Source: Nodosilinea sp. WJT8-NPBG4 | GTDB taxonomy: Bacteria > Cyanobacteriota > Cyanobacteriia > Phormidesmidales > Phormidesmidaceae | DNA length: 64,000 bases | Direction: 5' to 3' | Assembly (NCBI GenBank): GCA_019359285.1 | Contig: JAHHHQ010000050.1 | Location: 1-64,000 of the forward strand | Shown: positions 29,453 through 37,338 of the stretch, one piece after another | Layout of the letters: every line of letters starts with the position of its first letter | Numbering within the stretch: the first letter of the stretch is position 1 | Made by a program: the position numbers and the translations under genes | The notes under the pieces: model-generated | The model's database searches: none | Told to the model about the DNA's origin: nothing | The model's input: only the letters and a program-made list of their open reading frames with translations

Positions 29453-29872
29453 ATGATCCAGCGTATTAAAAAATGGCTAGCTATCCGCAGTTATGCAAAG
29501 AATCTTGGTTCCAAACTCCGAAAGGCTTATGGAGCATCTAGGTATTACACTCCAGGACAGGTCAAGACAACAGTCCGAGAGGCTGGTCTTAATCTGAATT
29601 TAGTGCGTTATGCACTTTGTATGTATTGCGATCGCAGTAGCTTTATTAAATATCATAGTGACATAGGTGAAACATACGATTATGAAGCTACGCAGAATGA
29701 GGTAGCAGCGCAGCTATCCCGTGATCATGTGTCATTGAATGAAGTTGGTGCTTCTTCAATAGTCATCAACCAAGCAATCAGTTGGTACGGCAGCGGTAGC
29801 TATGGTGCTGGTGGTAGTTGCGGTGGGGGCTGGGATGGTGGAGGGGATGGTGGAGGAAGTTGTGACAGTTGA
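29453..29872 (+). CDS. DUF6559-like small protein with Gly/Cys-rich tail
   Basis: A 139-residue protein. It starts with a basic helical segment MIQRIKKWLAIRSYAKNLGS, then YGASRYYTPGQVKTTVREAG and LNLNLVRYALCMYCDRSSF, a pattern I associate with DUF6559. It ends in a glycine/cysteine tail (SYGAGGSCGGGWDGGGDGGG then SCDS). The start codon follows an unusually strong AGGAGG ribosome site (29440-29446), unlike most genes here, which suggests high expression. AT-rich codon use differs from its neighbours and suggests recent acquisition. Function unknown; such tails occur in secreted or surface-associated proteins, but no signal peptide is present. Confidence 0.65.
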   Translation: MIQRIKKWLAIRSYAKNLGSKLRKAYGASRYYTPGQVKTTVREAGLNLNLVRYALCMYCDRSSFIKYHSDIGETYDYEATQNEVAAQLSRDHVSLNEVGASSIVINQAISWYGSGSYGAGGSCGGGWDGGGDGGGSCDS

Positions 29873-30523
29873 GTAGATGATTATCTAGCATTTCAATCGT
29901 CATTCAGTGTTGAAGTGAATCGTAGAGATTTAGCTATGTTCGGTAATGGTAAAAGTGATGACTTGATTTAGAAAAGGAAGACGATCGCCCCCAATCGAGA
30001 CATTTAAATTTTTCGAGATCTCGATCAGAGTGAGAAATTCAGGAGCTTCTGAGTTGGTAAGAAAGGTTTATTAGTAATAGGCTTGGGCTCGATTGCGAGG
30101 TTTTGGGAGGTGGTTAGGGAAATCGCTAAAAAGCTCTGGTACAATAAAATTCCGGACGATCGCACAGGGCTAACACCTCGTTGGTGTGGACGGAGCAAAG
30201 GTTGTTTATGAGAATTCAGAGTTATCTGCCGCCGCCCAACTTCACCATTAAACGTTTTTCAGGCTAGCCAGAGAATAACCCTTGGTAAATTTCGGGGATT
30301 GCCGAGTCAAATTAGTTCTCTCGGGCCTAAGCGATCGCAACAGTGACAACAACACGGTTGGGGCATTGCTAGGCGCGATCGCCTCAACTCTAGACCTTGT
30401 TTTAGCCTCTGACACGAACTAATTATTACTAGCTGGCAAGCTGTTGGCGCTTACTTACTAAAAGCCACAAGCGCTTTAATCTTGCACTACGATCGCACCA
30501 TCCCCCCGCCCAACCAAAGCACC
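29873..30523. other. 650-bp gene-poor spacer
   Basis: No gene can be supported. A short frame near 30056-30211 (ending DRTGLTPRWCGRSKGCL) has protein-like composition but no ATG or GTG start in a useful place. A small hairpin ACACC-TCGTT-GGTGT lies near 30175. Several HIP1 cores occur. The stretch is AT-rich near the DUF6559-like gene and GC-richer towards the Uma2 gene. Confidence 0.4.
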
Positions 30524-31171
30524 ATGGTTCTCACCGTCAGCCCAGAGCGCATTCAGCTGCCCCCCGGCAGCACCGTTACCCTGCGCTACCAAACTTGGGA
30601 CGACTACGAGACCCTGCTAGCCAGCCGTCGCGACGATGCCGCCATCAAAATTCGCTTCAACGCCCACACCCAACAGATCTCGCTTATGGCTTCCATGGCA
30701 GGCCACGGCAATCGCAGCCGCACCCTAGCTGACCTGGTAACGGCGCTCTTGCGACATCAAAATCGAGATTGGCATAGCTTTGACCCCGTTACCCTCAAAC
30801 GCCTGCGGCAAGCCGGGGCTGAACCCGACGCCTGCTTTTACATCCAAAACTGGCAGGCGGTTTTAGGCAAAGAGCGCATTGACCTATCGACCGACCCACC
30901 ACCAGATTTAGCGATTGAAGTCGATCTCACCTCTTCGACTGAGTTAGAGGTGTATCAAATGCTGGCAGTGCCAGAGGTTTGGATCTATCGCCAGGGGCAG
31001 CTAAATCTTTATATCCTTACTGACTCGGGCTACGGCGATCGCCCCACCAGCCTCGCATTCCCCACTGTAGATGTGAAAGCTCTGCTGCCCCATTACGTTG
31101 AGCGGGCTTGGGCTGCGGGGTCTAGCGTCGCCCTGCGGGAGTTTGAGCAGTATCTTCAAACCTCGACTTAA
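30524..31171 (+). CDS. Uma2-family (DUF820) putative endonuclease
   Basis: A 215-residue protein from ATG 30524; an in-frame TTG lies 42 nt upstream. Uma2 motifs are GAEPDACFYIQNW, PPDLAIEVDLTSSTELEVYQ and LAVPEVWIYRQGQLNLYIL. It belongs to a different Uma2 subgroup from the 27905 gene, with substitutions in the T..D segment. It converges on the sigma-factor gene, and the hairpin between them may stop both transcripts. Confidence 0.88.
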   Translation: MVLTVSPERIQLPPGSTVTLRYQTWDDYETLLASRRDDAAIKIRFNAHTQQISLMASMAGHGNRSRTLADLVTALLRHQNRDWHSFDPVTLKRLRQAGAEPDACFYIQNWQAVLGKERIDLSTDPPPDLAIEVDLTSSTELEVYQMLAVPEVWIYRQGQLNLYILTDSGYGDRPTSLAFPTVDVKALLPHYVERAWAAGSSVALREFEQYLQTST

Positions 31172-31195
31172 GTAAGTTAGGCCAACGGTTATACC

Positions 31196-31235
31196 AAGAA
31201 AAAGCCCCCTGCTTTTCTTAAAAACAAAGGGGCTT
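31196..31235 (-). terminator. Terminator of the sigma-factor gene
   Basis: On the minus strand, stem AAGCCCC / GGGGCTT with a 20-nt loop is followed by a T run (CTTTTTCTT). It lies 20 bp beyond the sigma-factor stop and could also act weakly on the converging Uma2 transcript. Confidence 0.75.
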
Positions 31236-31255
31236 GAGGTAGCTATGCAGGGTCT

Positions 31256-32518
31256 CTAGTTCAGCGCTTCGAGGTAGTCGCGAACGCGGTTGCGGCGCTT
31301 GGGCTGGCGCAGCTTTTGCAGCGCCTTCGACTCAATCTGGCGCACCCGCTCGCGCGATAGCTCCAGGGCGCGGCCAATCTCGGCCAGCGAGTAGGGAGTG
31401 CCATCGCCGAGGCCAAAGCGCATGTTGATCACGTCTTGCTCACGAGTGGTGAGGTCGGCCATCAGCTGTTGCAGATCACGGCGCAGCGACTCGCGAATCA
31501 GCATGTCTTCGGGCGACATGCAGTCGGTTTCGAGCAGGTCGCCCAGCTCGGTGTCGCGGTCTTTGCCCACCTTGGTTTCAAGCGAAACGGCTCGGGGAAC
31601 GCGCAGCAGCACTTCGCGCACCTGGGCGGCGGTCATGTCAAGCTCGCGGGCGATGTCCTCAATTGAGGGGGTGCGGCCTTTCTCCTGGGAGAGTTTGCGC
31701 TGGGCCTTTTTGATTTTGTTGAGCTTTTCGGTGATGTGGACGGGCAGGCGAATGGTGCGGCTTTGGGTAGCGATCGCCCGCGTAATGCCCTGGCGAATCC
31801 ACCAGTAGGCGTAGGTGCTAAAGCGGTAGCCCTTGGTGGGGTCAAACTTTTCCACCGCCCGCTCTAGGCCCAGGGTGCCTTCTTGAATCAAATCCAGCAG
31901 CTCTAGGCCCCGGTTTTGGTACTTTTTGGCTACCGATACCACCAGGCGCAGGTTGGCCTTAATCATGTGCTCTTTAGCGCGAATGCCTTCTGAGATCGCC
32001 TTCTCTAGCTCGGGTACGGTGAGGGTCGTGAGGGCGGCCCAGGCACGCTTACCTTCGGCCAGGGTAGGCTTGAGCTCAGCAATGGGCACTTCGGCCTCGG
32101 CGGCCCAGCGCTCAAGGGAGGGGCGATAGCCCAGTTGTGAAGAAAGGCGATCGCGGGTTTGCAACAGCTTGCTGTAGATGGCCAAAATGCCGCCAGTTGT
32201 TTCCGCAGCCTGGTTTAGATCGACTAGAAGCTGCATGTAGCCCTGGACGCACTGGGCTTCAGAGACCTCTTCATGGCGCTCTAACAAGCGCACTCGGCCA
32301 ATTTCTTGTAAGTAGAGTCGCACCAGGTCAGTGGTGCGACTCCCTTTAAGCACCTCGGCGGCAGCGGCTTCGAAGTCGCCCTCGTCGGTATCGGCCGCGG
32401 AGAAACCTTTAGGAGATAGGGATGCCCCCTCATCCTCATCCCCCAAACTGGGGAGCCTGAACTCTCGATCGGGCCGGGCGGAGGCTTCGTTTTTGCTGTA
32501 GTGGGGTGTTGCTACCAT
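31256..32518 (-). CDS. RpoD/SigA-family sigma factor, probably group 2 (SigC-like)
   Basis: A 420-residue sigma-70 protein. Region 1.2 reads TDLVRLYLQEIGRVRLLERH (near 62-82), regions 2.1-2.4 HMIKANLRLVVSVAKKYQNR and RFSTYAYWWIRQGITRAIAT (near 185-252), region 3 GRTPSIEDIARELDMTAAQV, and region 4.2 YSLAEIGRALELSRERVRQI (near 380-400). The acidic N-terminal 60 residues are variable, and the long region-1.1 extension of a primary SigA is absent. A group-2 factor is therefore more likely than the housekeeping one. SigC is my best guess from N-terminal layout, but assignment needs a tree. It ends at a clear terminator. Confidence 0.9.
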   Translation of the reverse strand: MVATPHYSKNEASARPDREFRLPSLGDEDEGASLSPKGFSAADTDEGDFEAAAAEVLKGSRTTDLVRLYLQEIGRVRLLERHEEVSEAQCVQGYMQLLVDLNQAAETTGGILAIYSKLLQTRDRLSSQLGYRPSLERWAAEAEVPIAELKPTLAEGKRAWAALTTLTVPELEKAISEGIRAKEHMIKANLRLVVSVAKKYQNRGLELLDLIQEGTLGLERAVEKFDPTKGYRFSTYAYWWIRQGITRAIATQSRTIRLPVHITEKLNKIKKAQRKLSQEKGRTPSIEDIARELDMTAAQVREVLLRVPRAVSLETKVGKDRDTELGDLLETDCMSPEDMLIRESLRRDLQQLMADLTTREQDVINMRFGLGDGTPYSLAEIGRALELSRERVRQIESKALQKLRQPKRRNRVRDYLEALN

Positions 32519-32823
32519 GACGTGCTCTAGTAACGTGTACTAAACTTGTGCCGATAGGCCATTTGCCAACCTGGCTTCAGTGTTCCCAAACCGCCAGGAC
32601 TTTAGAACAGTGGCTGGAGTTCCAGGGGCTGGGCGGTGCTTTTGGGGCTGCCCGAGTCTGCGGGGGTGGGCTGAGGGAGGAAATTCCTAACCGACACCGT
32701 AATCTACGCCGTTTATGCGGGTAATTCCTGACGGAACGTTACACCTTGGCAAAAACCTTACATTGACCCCGAGGCGGCATATAGGATTAGGGCATTCGTT
32801 GCAATTGGGAGCAGACTTCGCTA
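32519..32823. other. Divergent spacer, sigma factor / PCP-reductase peptide
   Basis: A 305-bp spacer with no ORF that can be supported. It must hold the promoters of both divergent genes. TTGACC at 32763-32768 is a possible -35, but no good -10 follows at normal spacing. Confidence 0.4.
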
Positions 32824-32994
32824 ATGGTTAATGGTCTTCCCTGGACGGCTGATGCTCAGGCCAAGCTCAAAAATATTCCGTTCTTTGTGCGCGCCCAGGC
32901 CCGCAAGCGGATCGAAGATGTGGCCCGCGAGACCGAGGCCGAAGCCGTGACGGCAGATTTGGTTGAGCAGGTGCGCCTTGAGTTTGGCCAGTAG
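32824..32994 (+). CDS. PCP-reductase-domain small protein
   Basis: A 56-residue protein ([20 protein letters not shown], then [16 protein letters not shown]). It matches the short PCP_red domain that forms the C-terminus of ChlB, the light-independent protochlorophyllide reductase subunit, and that also occurs alone as a small cyanobacterial protein. The pattern W-T-x2-A-x2-L..IPFFVR..AR..IE is clear. The free-standing form has no proven activity; a role in tetrapyrrole or photosystem biology is only suggested by the domain. It is too short for usual ORF cut-offs. Confidence 0.85.
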   Translation: MVNGLPWTADAQAKLKNIPFFVRAQARKRIEDVARETEAEAVTADLVEQVRLEFGQ

Positions 32995-33311
32995 CCTGGT
33001 AGCATTCCAATTCTTGATGTTGGTTGTCGATTCTGCCTTTTAATACAGACTGCTTTCCACCACAGCGGTAACGTTAGGGGGCTGACAGTCGCTGTGGCTC
33101 ACTGTGCCTTCCAGTGGGACACGGTGGTCTGGGCTCGGGCTCAAGCTTTTTCAATCAACAAACTCTGGCTAAATGTTGCAAGTCGAAGTCATAACGAGTA
33201 TGATTTAGAAGAGCCGAGGGCATAGTGGTAGGATTTCAAGACTAGGCCTGACGGCAAAAGCACAGGTTTGTTAGTTATTCATTCGATTGACAGAAACTAA
33301 AGAGAGGCCAT
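32995..33311. other. Spacer upstream of dps
   Basis: About 317 bp without a gene. It holds the dps promoter (33176-33204) and an unusually GC-rich stretch at 33060-33150. Nothing else is recognised. Confidence 0.5.
33176..33204 (+). promoter_or_regulatory. dps promoter with overlapping TCATA-N5-TATGA dyad
   Basis: TTGCAA (33176-33181), a 17-bp spacer and TATGAT (33199-33204) form a good sigma-70-type promoter. The perfect inverted repeat TCATA-ACGAG-TATGA (33189-33203) covers the spacer and the -10, the position expected for a repressor. The repressor is unknown; a Fur/PerR-type factor would fit a dps gene but the sequence is not a consensus box. The predicted 5' leader is about 100 nt. Confidence 0.6.
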
Positions 33312-33842
33312 ATGGTTGCAACCGTTGAGAAAAGTAAGACCAAGCGCGGGTTTTATCCCACCCGGATTGATATGACGGCTGAGGTGCGATCACAGGTTTG
33401 TGACGTGCTGAACCAAACTCTGGCCGCCACCCTCGATCTCAAGACCCAAACCAAGCAGGCCCACTGGAATGTCAAGGGCATGGACTTTTATCAGCTGCAC
33501 GAGCTGTTTGACGAGCTGGCCGGTGAGCTAGAAGGGTATGTCGATATGGTGGCCGAGCGGGTTACCGCCCTGGGGGGTACCGCCCTGGGTACGGCTCGCA
33601 TTGCCGCTAGCGAGTCAATTTTGCCCGAGTATCCGATTGATGCCGTAGAGGGTGCTGAGCACGTCGAGGCCTTGGCTGAGCGCTTTGCCGCCTACGGTAA
33701 GCACGTGCGCGCCGCCATCGACACCACCGATGAGTTGGGTGATGCCGACACGGCTGACCTCTACACCGAGATCTCTCGCACCATTGACATGCGTCTGTGG
33801 TTCCTAGAGGCACACCTAGTGAAGAAGTCTGATCGCGGTTAA
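33312..33842 (+). CDS. dps: Dps-family DNA-protecting ferritin
   Basis: A 176-residue mini-ferritin that stores iron by oxidising Fe(II) with H2O2 and so protects DNA. The inter-subunit ferroxidase site is visible in TKQAHWNVKGMDFYQLHELF and DELAGELEGYVDMVAERV (His near 51, Asp and Glu near 78-82). The N-terminal 20 residues are basic. An AGAGAGG site precedes the ATG. A promoter with an overlapping dyad lies about 100 bp upstream and a hairpin follows the stop. Spacing makes it monocistronic. Confidence 0.95.
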   Translation: MVATVEKSKTKRGFYPTRIDMTAEVRSQVCDVLNQTLAATLDLKTQTKQAHWNVKGMDFYQLHELFDELAGELEGYVDMVAERVTALGGTALGTARIAASESILPEYPIDAVEGAEHVEALAERFAAYGKHVRAAIDTTDELGDADTADLYTEISRTIDMRLWFLEAHLVKKSDRG

Positions 33843-33878
33843 TTGCCCCAGTCCCCTGATACAGGGCTGGATAACGGT

Positions 33879-33903
33879 CGGGGAGGCAACTCATGCCTCC
33901 CCG
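33879..33903 (+). terminator. Hairpin after dps
   Basis: Stem CGGGGAGGC / GCCTCCCCG with a 7-nt loop, followed by GCTTTGTCGTTT. The T tract is imperfect, so termination is likely but not certain. Confidence 0.6.
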
Positions 33904-34021
33904 GCTTTGTCGTTTAAAGCAGAATTTTTGCTGACGGACTAGGCTTAAGTCTACGGCCTTGCGGTAGCAAGACTCGGTTTTAAGCAGGTACCATAACGCT
34001 TCAGTAGCGCTGTTGCTCACT

Positions 34022-35059
34022 ATGCCTAACCCGGCTTCTCAGGTTCCCGACTCTGACACGATCGAGGGTGCGATCGCCCTGGTAACCACAATCGATCGCG
34101 ATCATCACCACGGCCACGACCATCATCATGGGCATGAGCACAGCCACACTCACGGCGCTGTAGACCCTGAGATTGTTGCATCGGAGCGGGGGCTATGGGC
34201 GGTGAAGTGGTCGTTTGTGGGACTGCTGATTACCGCGATCGCCCAGGCCGTTGTCTTTGCCCTCTCCGGCAGCGTTGCCCTGATGGCTGACCTCATTCAC
34301 AACGTGGGCGATGCCATGACCTCGGTGCCTTTGGGAGTAGCGTTTTTGCTGGCCCGGGCCAAACCCTCGCCCCGCTTTGCCTATGGCTACGGCCGGGCAG
34401 AGGATCTGGCCGGGGTGGCGATCGTGGCGGTGATTTTCTTGAGTGCCCTGATCACTGGCTATGAGTCGATTGAGCGCCTGCGTCATCCTCAGCCCTTAGC
34501 TCACCTAGGGGCACTGGCGGTGGCGGCTGTCATTGGTTTTATCGGCAACGAAGTTGTAGCCCTGTTTCGGCTGCGGGTGGGGAGAGCGATTAACAGTGCT
34601 GCCCTGGTGGCCGATGGGCTGCATGCCCGAGCCGATGGCCTAGTGAGCCTGGCGGTGCTGGTGAGCGCTTTAGGAGTGGGGCTAGGCTACCCCTGGGCCG
34701 ATCCAGTGATGGGCTTAGTGATCACCCTGGTGCTGCTGCGGGTGGTGTGGCAATCGACCCAGACGGTGTTTACCCGCTTGCTCGATGGGGTGGAACCAGA
34801 GATGGTCGATCGCCTGCGCCACGAAATAGCGCATGGGGTTGAGGGTGCCGCCGCTACAGTAACTCAGGTCAAAGCGCGGTGGCTGGGCCATCGGCTGTAT
34901 GGCGAGGTGAATTTGGCGGTAGCGCCGGGGCTGTCGGTGGCGGCGGGAGATGCGATCGCATCCCACCTCAGAACTCACCTTCACCAGCAATTGCCCTACC
35001 TGGCCGAGGTCACCATTCAAGTGCAGCCCCAGGAGTCCACAGCCCTAGCCCTGAATTAA
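34022..35059 (+). CDS. Cation diffusion facilitator (Zn/Co/Cd efflux type)
   Basis: A 345-residue CDF antiporter from ATG 34022 (an in-frame TTG lies 9 nt upstream). A histidine-rich N-terminus (HHHGHDHHHGHEHSHTH, near 25-42) is a metal-buffering segment. Six TM helices follow; the transport-site motifs are LMADLIHNVGDAMTSVP (TM2, HxxxD) and ADGLHARADGLVSLAV (TM5, HxxxD), a pattern of Zn-type CDFs. A short cytoplasmic domain (about 255-340) ends the protein. No metalloregulator is adjacent; the ArsR gene is 5 kb away. Confidence 0.93.
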   Translation: MPNPASQVPDSDTIEGAIALVTTIDRDHHHGHDHHHGHEHSHTHGAVDPEIVASERGLWAVKWSFVGLLITAIAQAVVFALSGSVALMADLIHNVGDAMTSVPLGVAFLLARAKPSPRFAYGYGRAEDLAGVAIVAVIFLSALITGYESIERLRHPQPLAHLGALAVAAVIGFIGNEVVALFRLRVGRAINSAALVADGLHARADGLVSLAVLVSALGVGLGYPWADPVMGLVITLVLLRVVWQSTQTVFTRLLDGVEPEMVDRLRHEIAHGVEGAAATVTQVKARWLGHRLYGEVNLAVAPGLSVAAGDAIASHLRTHLHQQLPYLAEVTIQVQPQESTALALN

Positions 35060-35085
35060 CGACTGCTTTGGCAAATTCTGGCAAT

Positions 35086-35724
35086 CTAACCCCAACCGCC
35101 AAGCTGGTGGCAGCGCGACAGCCGCAGCATCATGGCATCGAGTCGGGCCAGATCGCCAAAGCCCCCACCCTGGCCGGTTAAGAAACCGCCCATTTGTAGC
35201 GACGCGATGCGCGGCACCCGCCAGTACCATAGGGCGGGCAAGTGACCCCTAGGGGCTTCAAGGTCAAAGTCTAGCCAGCTGTAAAACCGCAAAAAACCTA
35301 CAGGCCTCAGCGGCAATAGCATCAGCCATCCCACTTCTTCAAAAAAAGGATGGGGGGTAGACCAGTTGCGCAGGGCCGGGTCAAAGTCGATGGTTTCTAA
35401 AGTGGCGGCATAGACCTGAAGCTGAGCTGAAAAGCCAAAATGACCGCCGCTGGCTCTTTGCCAGCGATCGTCAAGGGCGTGCAGCAGTTGACAGGGCAGA
35501 CCTGCTAGAGCTTCGGTCGACAGATCAGGCTGATGGCGGGGCTCTTGCTCTGACGACAGCCCCGTTTCATCGTTGTAATTCTGCACCACCGCGTCGAGCA
35601 GCAAGTCTGCGGTCAGCCGATCCGCTGCCTTCCAGTCTTCTTCATCGAGCAGCAGGCTGAGTTCGCTGAGACTTTCGTCTAAGTGGCTGTTAAATGTGGG
35701 GTTGTTAAAGATGTTAGACAGCAC
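35086..35724 (-). CDS. GUN4-domain protein (212 residues)
   Basis: A short protein that is almost entirely a divergent GUN4 domain. It shows ELSLLLDEEDWKAADRLTAD (the L..LL...W..AD..T helix pair), LDDRWQRASGGHFGFSAQLQ (the lW..yS..FGFs.Q motif) and LDFDLEAPRGHLPALWYWR. GUN4 proteins bind porphyrins and stimulate Mg-chelatase, but cyanobacteria carry many GUN4-domain proteins of unknown role. The porphyrin loop region here is replaced by a longer segment. The GTG start overlaps the end of the 521-residue GUN4 gene by 11 nt, so translation is coupled. It is the last gene of a three-gene unit. Confidence 0.82.
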   Translation of the reverse strand: MLSNIFNNPTFNSHLDESLSELSLLLDEEDWKAADRLTADLLLDAVVQNYNDETGLSSEQEPRHQPDLSTEALAGLPCQLLHALDDRWQRASGGHFGFSAQLQVYAATLETIDFDPALRNWSTPHPFFEEVGWLMLLPLRPVGFLRFYSWLDFDLEAPRGHLPALWYWRVPRIASLQMGGFLTGQGGGFGDLARLDAMMLRLSRCHQLGGWG

Positions 35725-37279
35725 GAGTTTGCCCTCCAGTGAGCACCGTTGGAGCGGTTGGGTCGACGGCTGGGGTTGGCACCGGGTCTAAGGGCATGCA
35801 CAGACTCAAATGGTGAATGACAGCGGCCATAACGTCGAGACTCAGTCGGTAGCGATCGCTCAGACTTGGGCAGCACCAGCGCCAGGTCGGCAGGTGGCCC
35901 AGGGGCGCTTCAAGGCTGAAGTTGAGGTCATGGTAGGGCTGATAGCCCTGGTAAAACAGCGATGACGGCTCGCGCCAGCCGAGGGCTTGCTGAAAGGCCA
36001 ACCACTGCTGGCGATCGTCCTGCTGAATTTGCTGCTGGCTCCGGTGCACTTGCTGCTGGGCCCTAAACCCAAAGCGCTTGTTGCTGTAGCGGCTCCAAAG
36101 GGCGTCAATGGTGGCTAGATCGACGGCTGGCAGCCGCTGTACGGTGGTGGCGGTGACGGGCTGCATGTCGCGATCGAGGGTCTTGAGAATAACGGCTTCG
36201 GTCTCCATGTCGGCCTCTTGCCAGGCCTGTTGCAGCAGCAGGTCGCGCAGGCGGTTGTAGTCAACACCAGCGGCAGACTCAACGCCGCCATACAGCTCAT
36301 TACGCACGGCAGTCTCGATGGTGAGCGCTTCATCAAGGGAGATGTCCCACAGTCGGCGGGCTTGGTCGAGGCGGCCCTGGTCAAACTCGGAGGGGTATAG
36401 GCTGTTGGCCATGGCCTGGCGACAGAGCGATAGGTATTGCTCTAGGTGCTCTCGGGCCTGCTCAACCTGATTTTGGTGAGCATCTGCGGCCTTGGTTTCG
36501 GCCACAAAGCTGTCATCGACGGCGGTTTTGGCGCTCTGCTGATCGGTTTTGAGTTTGATCTCGTCGTTGTAGCGCTGCCAATGCTTTTGGTATATGGCCT
36601 CTGCCTCAGAAATCGGCAGGGCTAAGTTTTCAGCCAGTTCTTGCAGCACTGGCCACGGGTCTTTGGGGGCAAAGGGGTGGTCTGCATCCATGTGGCGCAG
36701 ACGGCTAAATTCTGCGGCTGTGGTTTCGTCAAAATAGCGGTGCTTTTCAGCGTGGGTTTTGTAGGGGCCAACCGCTCTGGCATTGAGCAGCTCAGCCTGT
36801 TCTGCTGAAAGGCTCAGGCGCTGACGCAGCAGGTTGAGATTGTCGAGTTCGGTGGGCGAGAGTTCACCCTGGGTGCGGCTGTAGGTTTCGGCCTCGGCTA
36901 GGTAGTCGCGCACTGGGGAAAATAGCAGCCCGCTCTGGGCGGTGGCCATCAGATCTACGAGGTCTTCGGCCTGATCGGTGCGAATTTGCAAGTTTAGGTC
37001 TGAGATGTGGAAGAGAAACCAGGTTTCGAGGGGCTTGTAGTAGAGGCGATCGCGCAGCCGCCTCAGAATAGAAACCAGCAGGTCTGAATGGGCAATAAAC
37101 CTAATCCCTACTCTAGTCTCTACCGCATCTCTAATTTCTAAGATGGGGTCAAAGCGAATTTGACTCATGCCATCTAGATCGCGCAGGTCTTCAGTTAAAT
37201 AGTGAACCTCAGTATCTAGCTCATCAGGCTTGAGCTGAGGATCGACAAACTTGATTAAACATGCAATATTTTGCGCCAA
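35714..37279 (-). CDS. Helical-repeat protein with C-terminal GUN4 domain (521 residues)
   Basis: The N-terminal 120 residues are unassigned (LDTEVHYLTEDLRDLDGMSQ, SDLLVSILRRLRDRLY). About 125-335 hold Glu/Ala/Leu-rich helical modules (GELSPTELDNLNLLRQRLSL then EQAELLNARAVGPYKTHAEK; later FDQGRLDQARRLWDISLDEA). About 339-500 are GUN4: YNRLRDLLLQQAWQEADMET, IDALWSRYSNKRFGFRAQQQ, YHDLNFSLEAPLGHLPTWRW. The start is TTG, supported by GAGG seven bases upstream and by the lack of an alternative. The gene sits between its GUN4-less paralogue and the 212-residue GUN4 gene. Function unknown; the porphyrin-binding possibility is inferred from the domain only. Confidence 0.82.
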   Translation of the reverse strand: MAQNIACLIKFVDPQLKPDELDTEVHYLTEDLRDLDGMSQIRFDPILEIRDAVETRVGIRFIAHSDLLVSILRRLRDRLYYKPLETWFLFHISDLNLQIRTDQAEDLVDLMATAQSGLLFSPVRDYLAEAETYSRTQGELSPTELDNLNLLRQRLSLSAEQAELLNARAVGPYKTHAEKHRYFDETTAAEFSRLRHMDADHPFAPKDPWPVLQELAENLALPISEAEAIYQKHWQRYNDEIKLKTDQQSAKTAVDDSFVAETKAADAHQNQVEQAREHLEQYLSLCRQAMANSLYPSEFDQGRLDQARRLWDISLDEALTIETAVRNELYGGVESAAGVDYNRLRDLLLQQAWQEADMETEAVILKTLDRDMQPVTATTVQRLPAVDLATIDALWSRYSNKRFGFRAQQQVHRSQQQIQQDDRQQWLAFQQALGWREPSSLFYQGYQPYHDLNFSLEAPLGHLPTWRWCCPSLSDRYRLSLDVMAAVIHHLSLCMPLDPVPTPAVDPTAPTVLTGGQTRAV

Positions 37280-37338
37280 GCCAACACCTCACAGACGCAC
37301 CAAGATTAGGCCTTAGCCAACGGCTCATCCTCTGCAAC

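Noticed and set aside
30056..30211. Short frame ending DRTGLTPRWCGRSKGCL
   Set aside because: Protein-like composition, but no ATG or GTG start and no ribosome site near its beginning; kept only as a note in the spacer entry.
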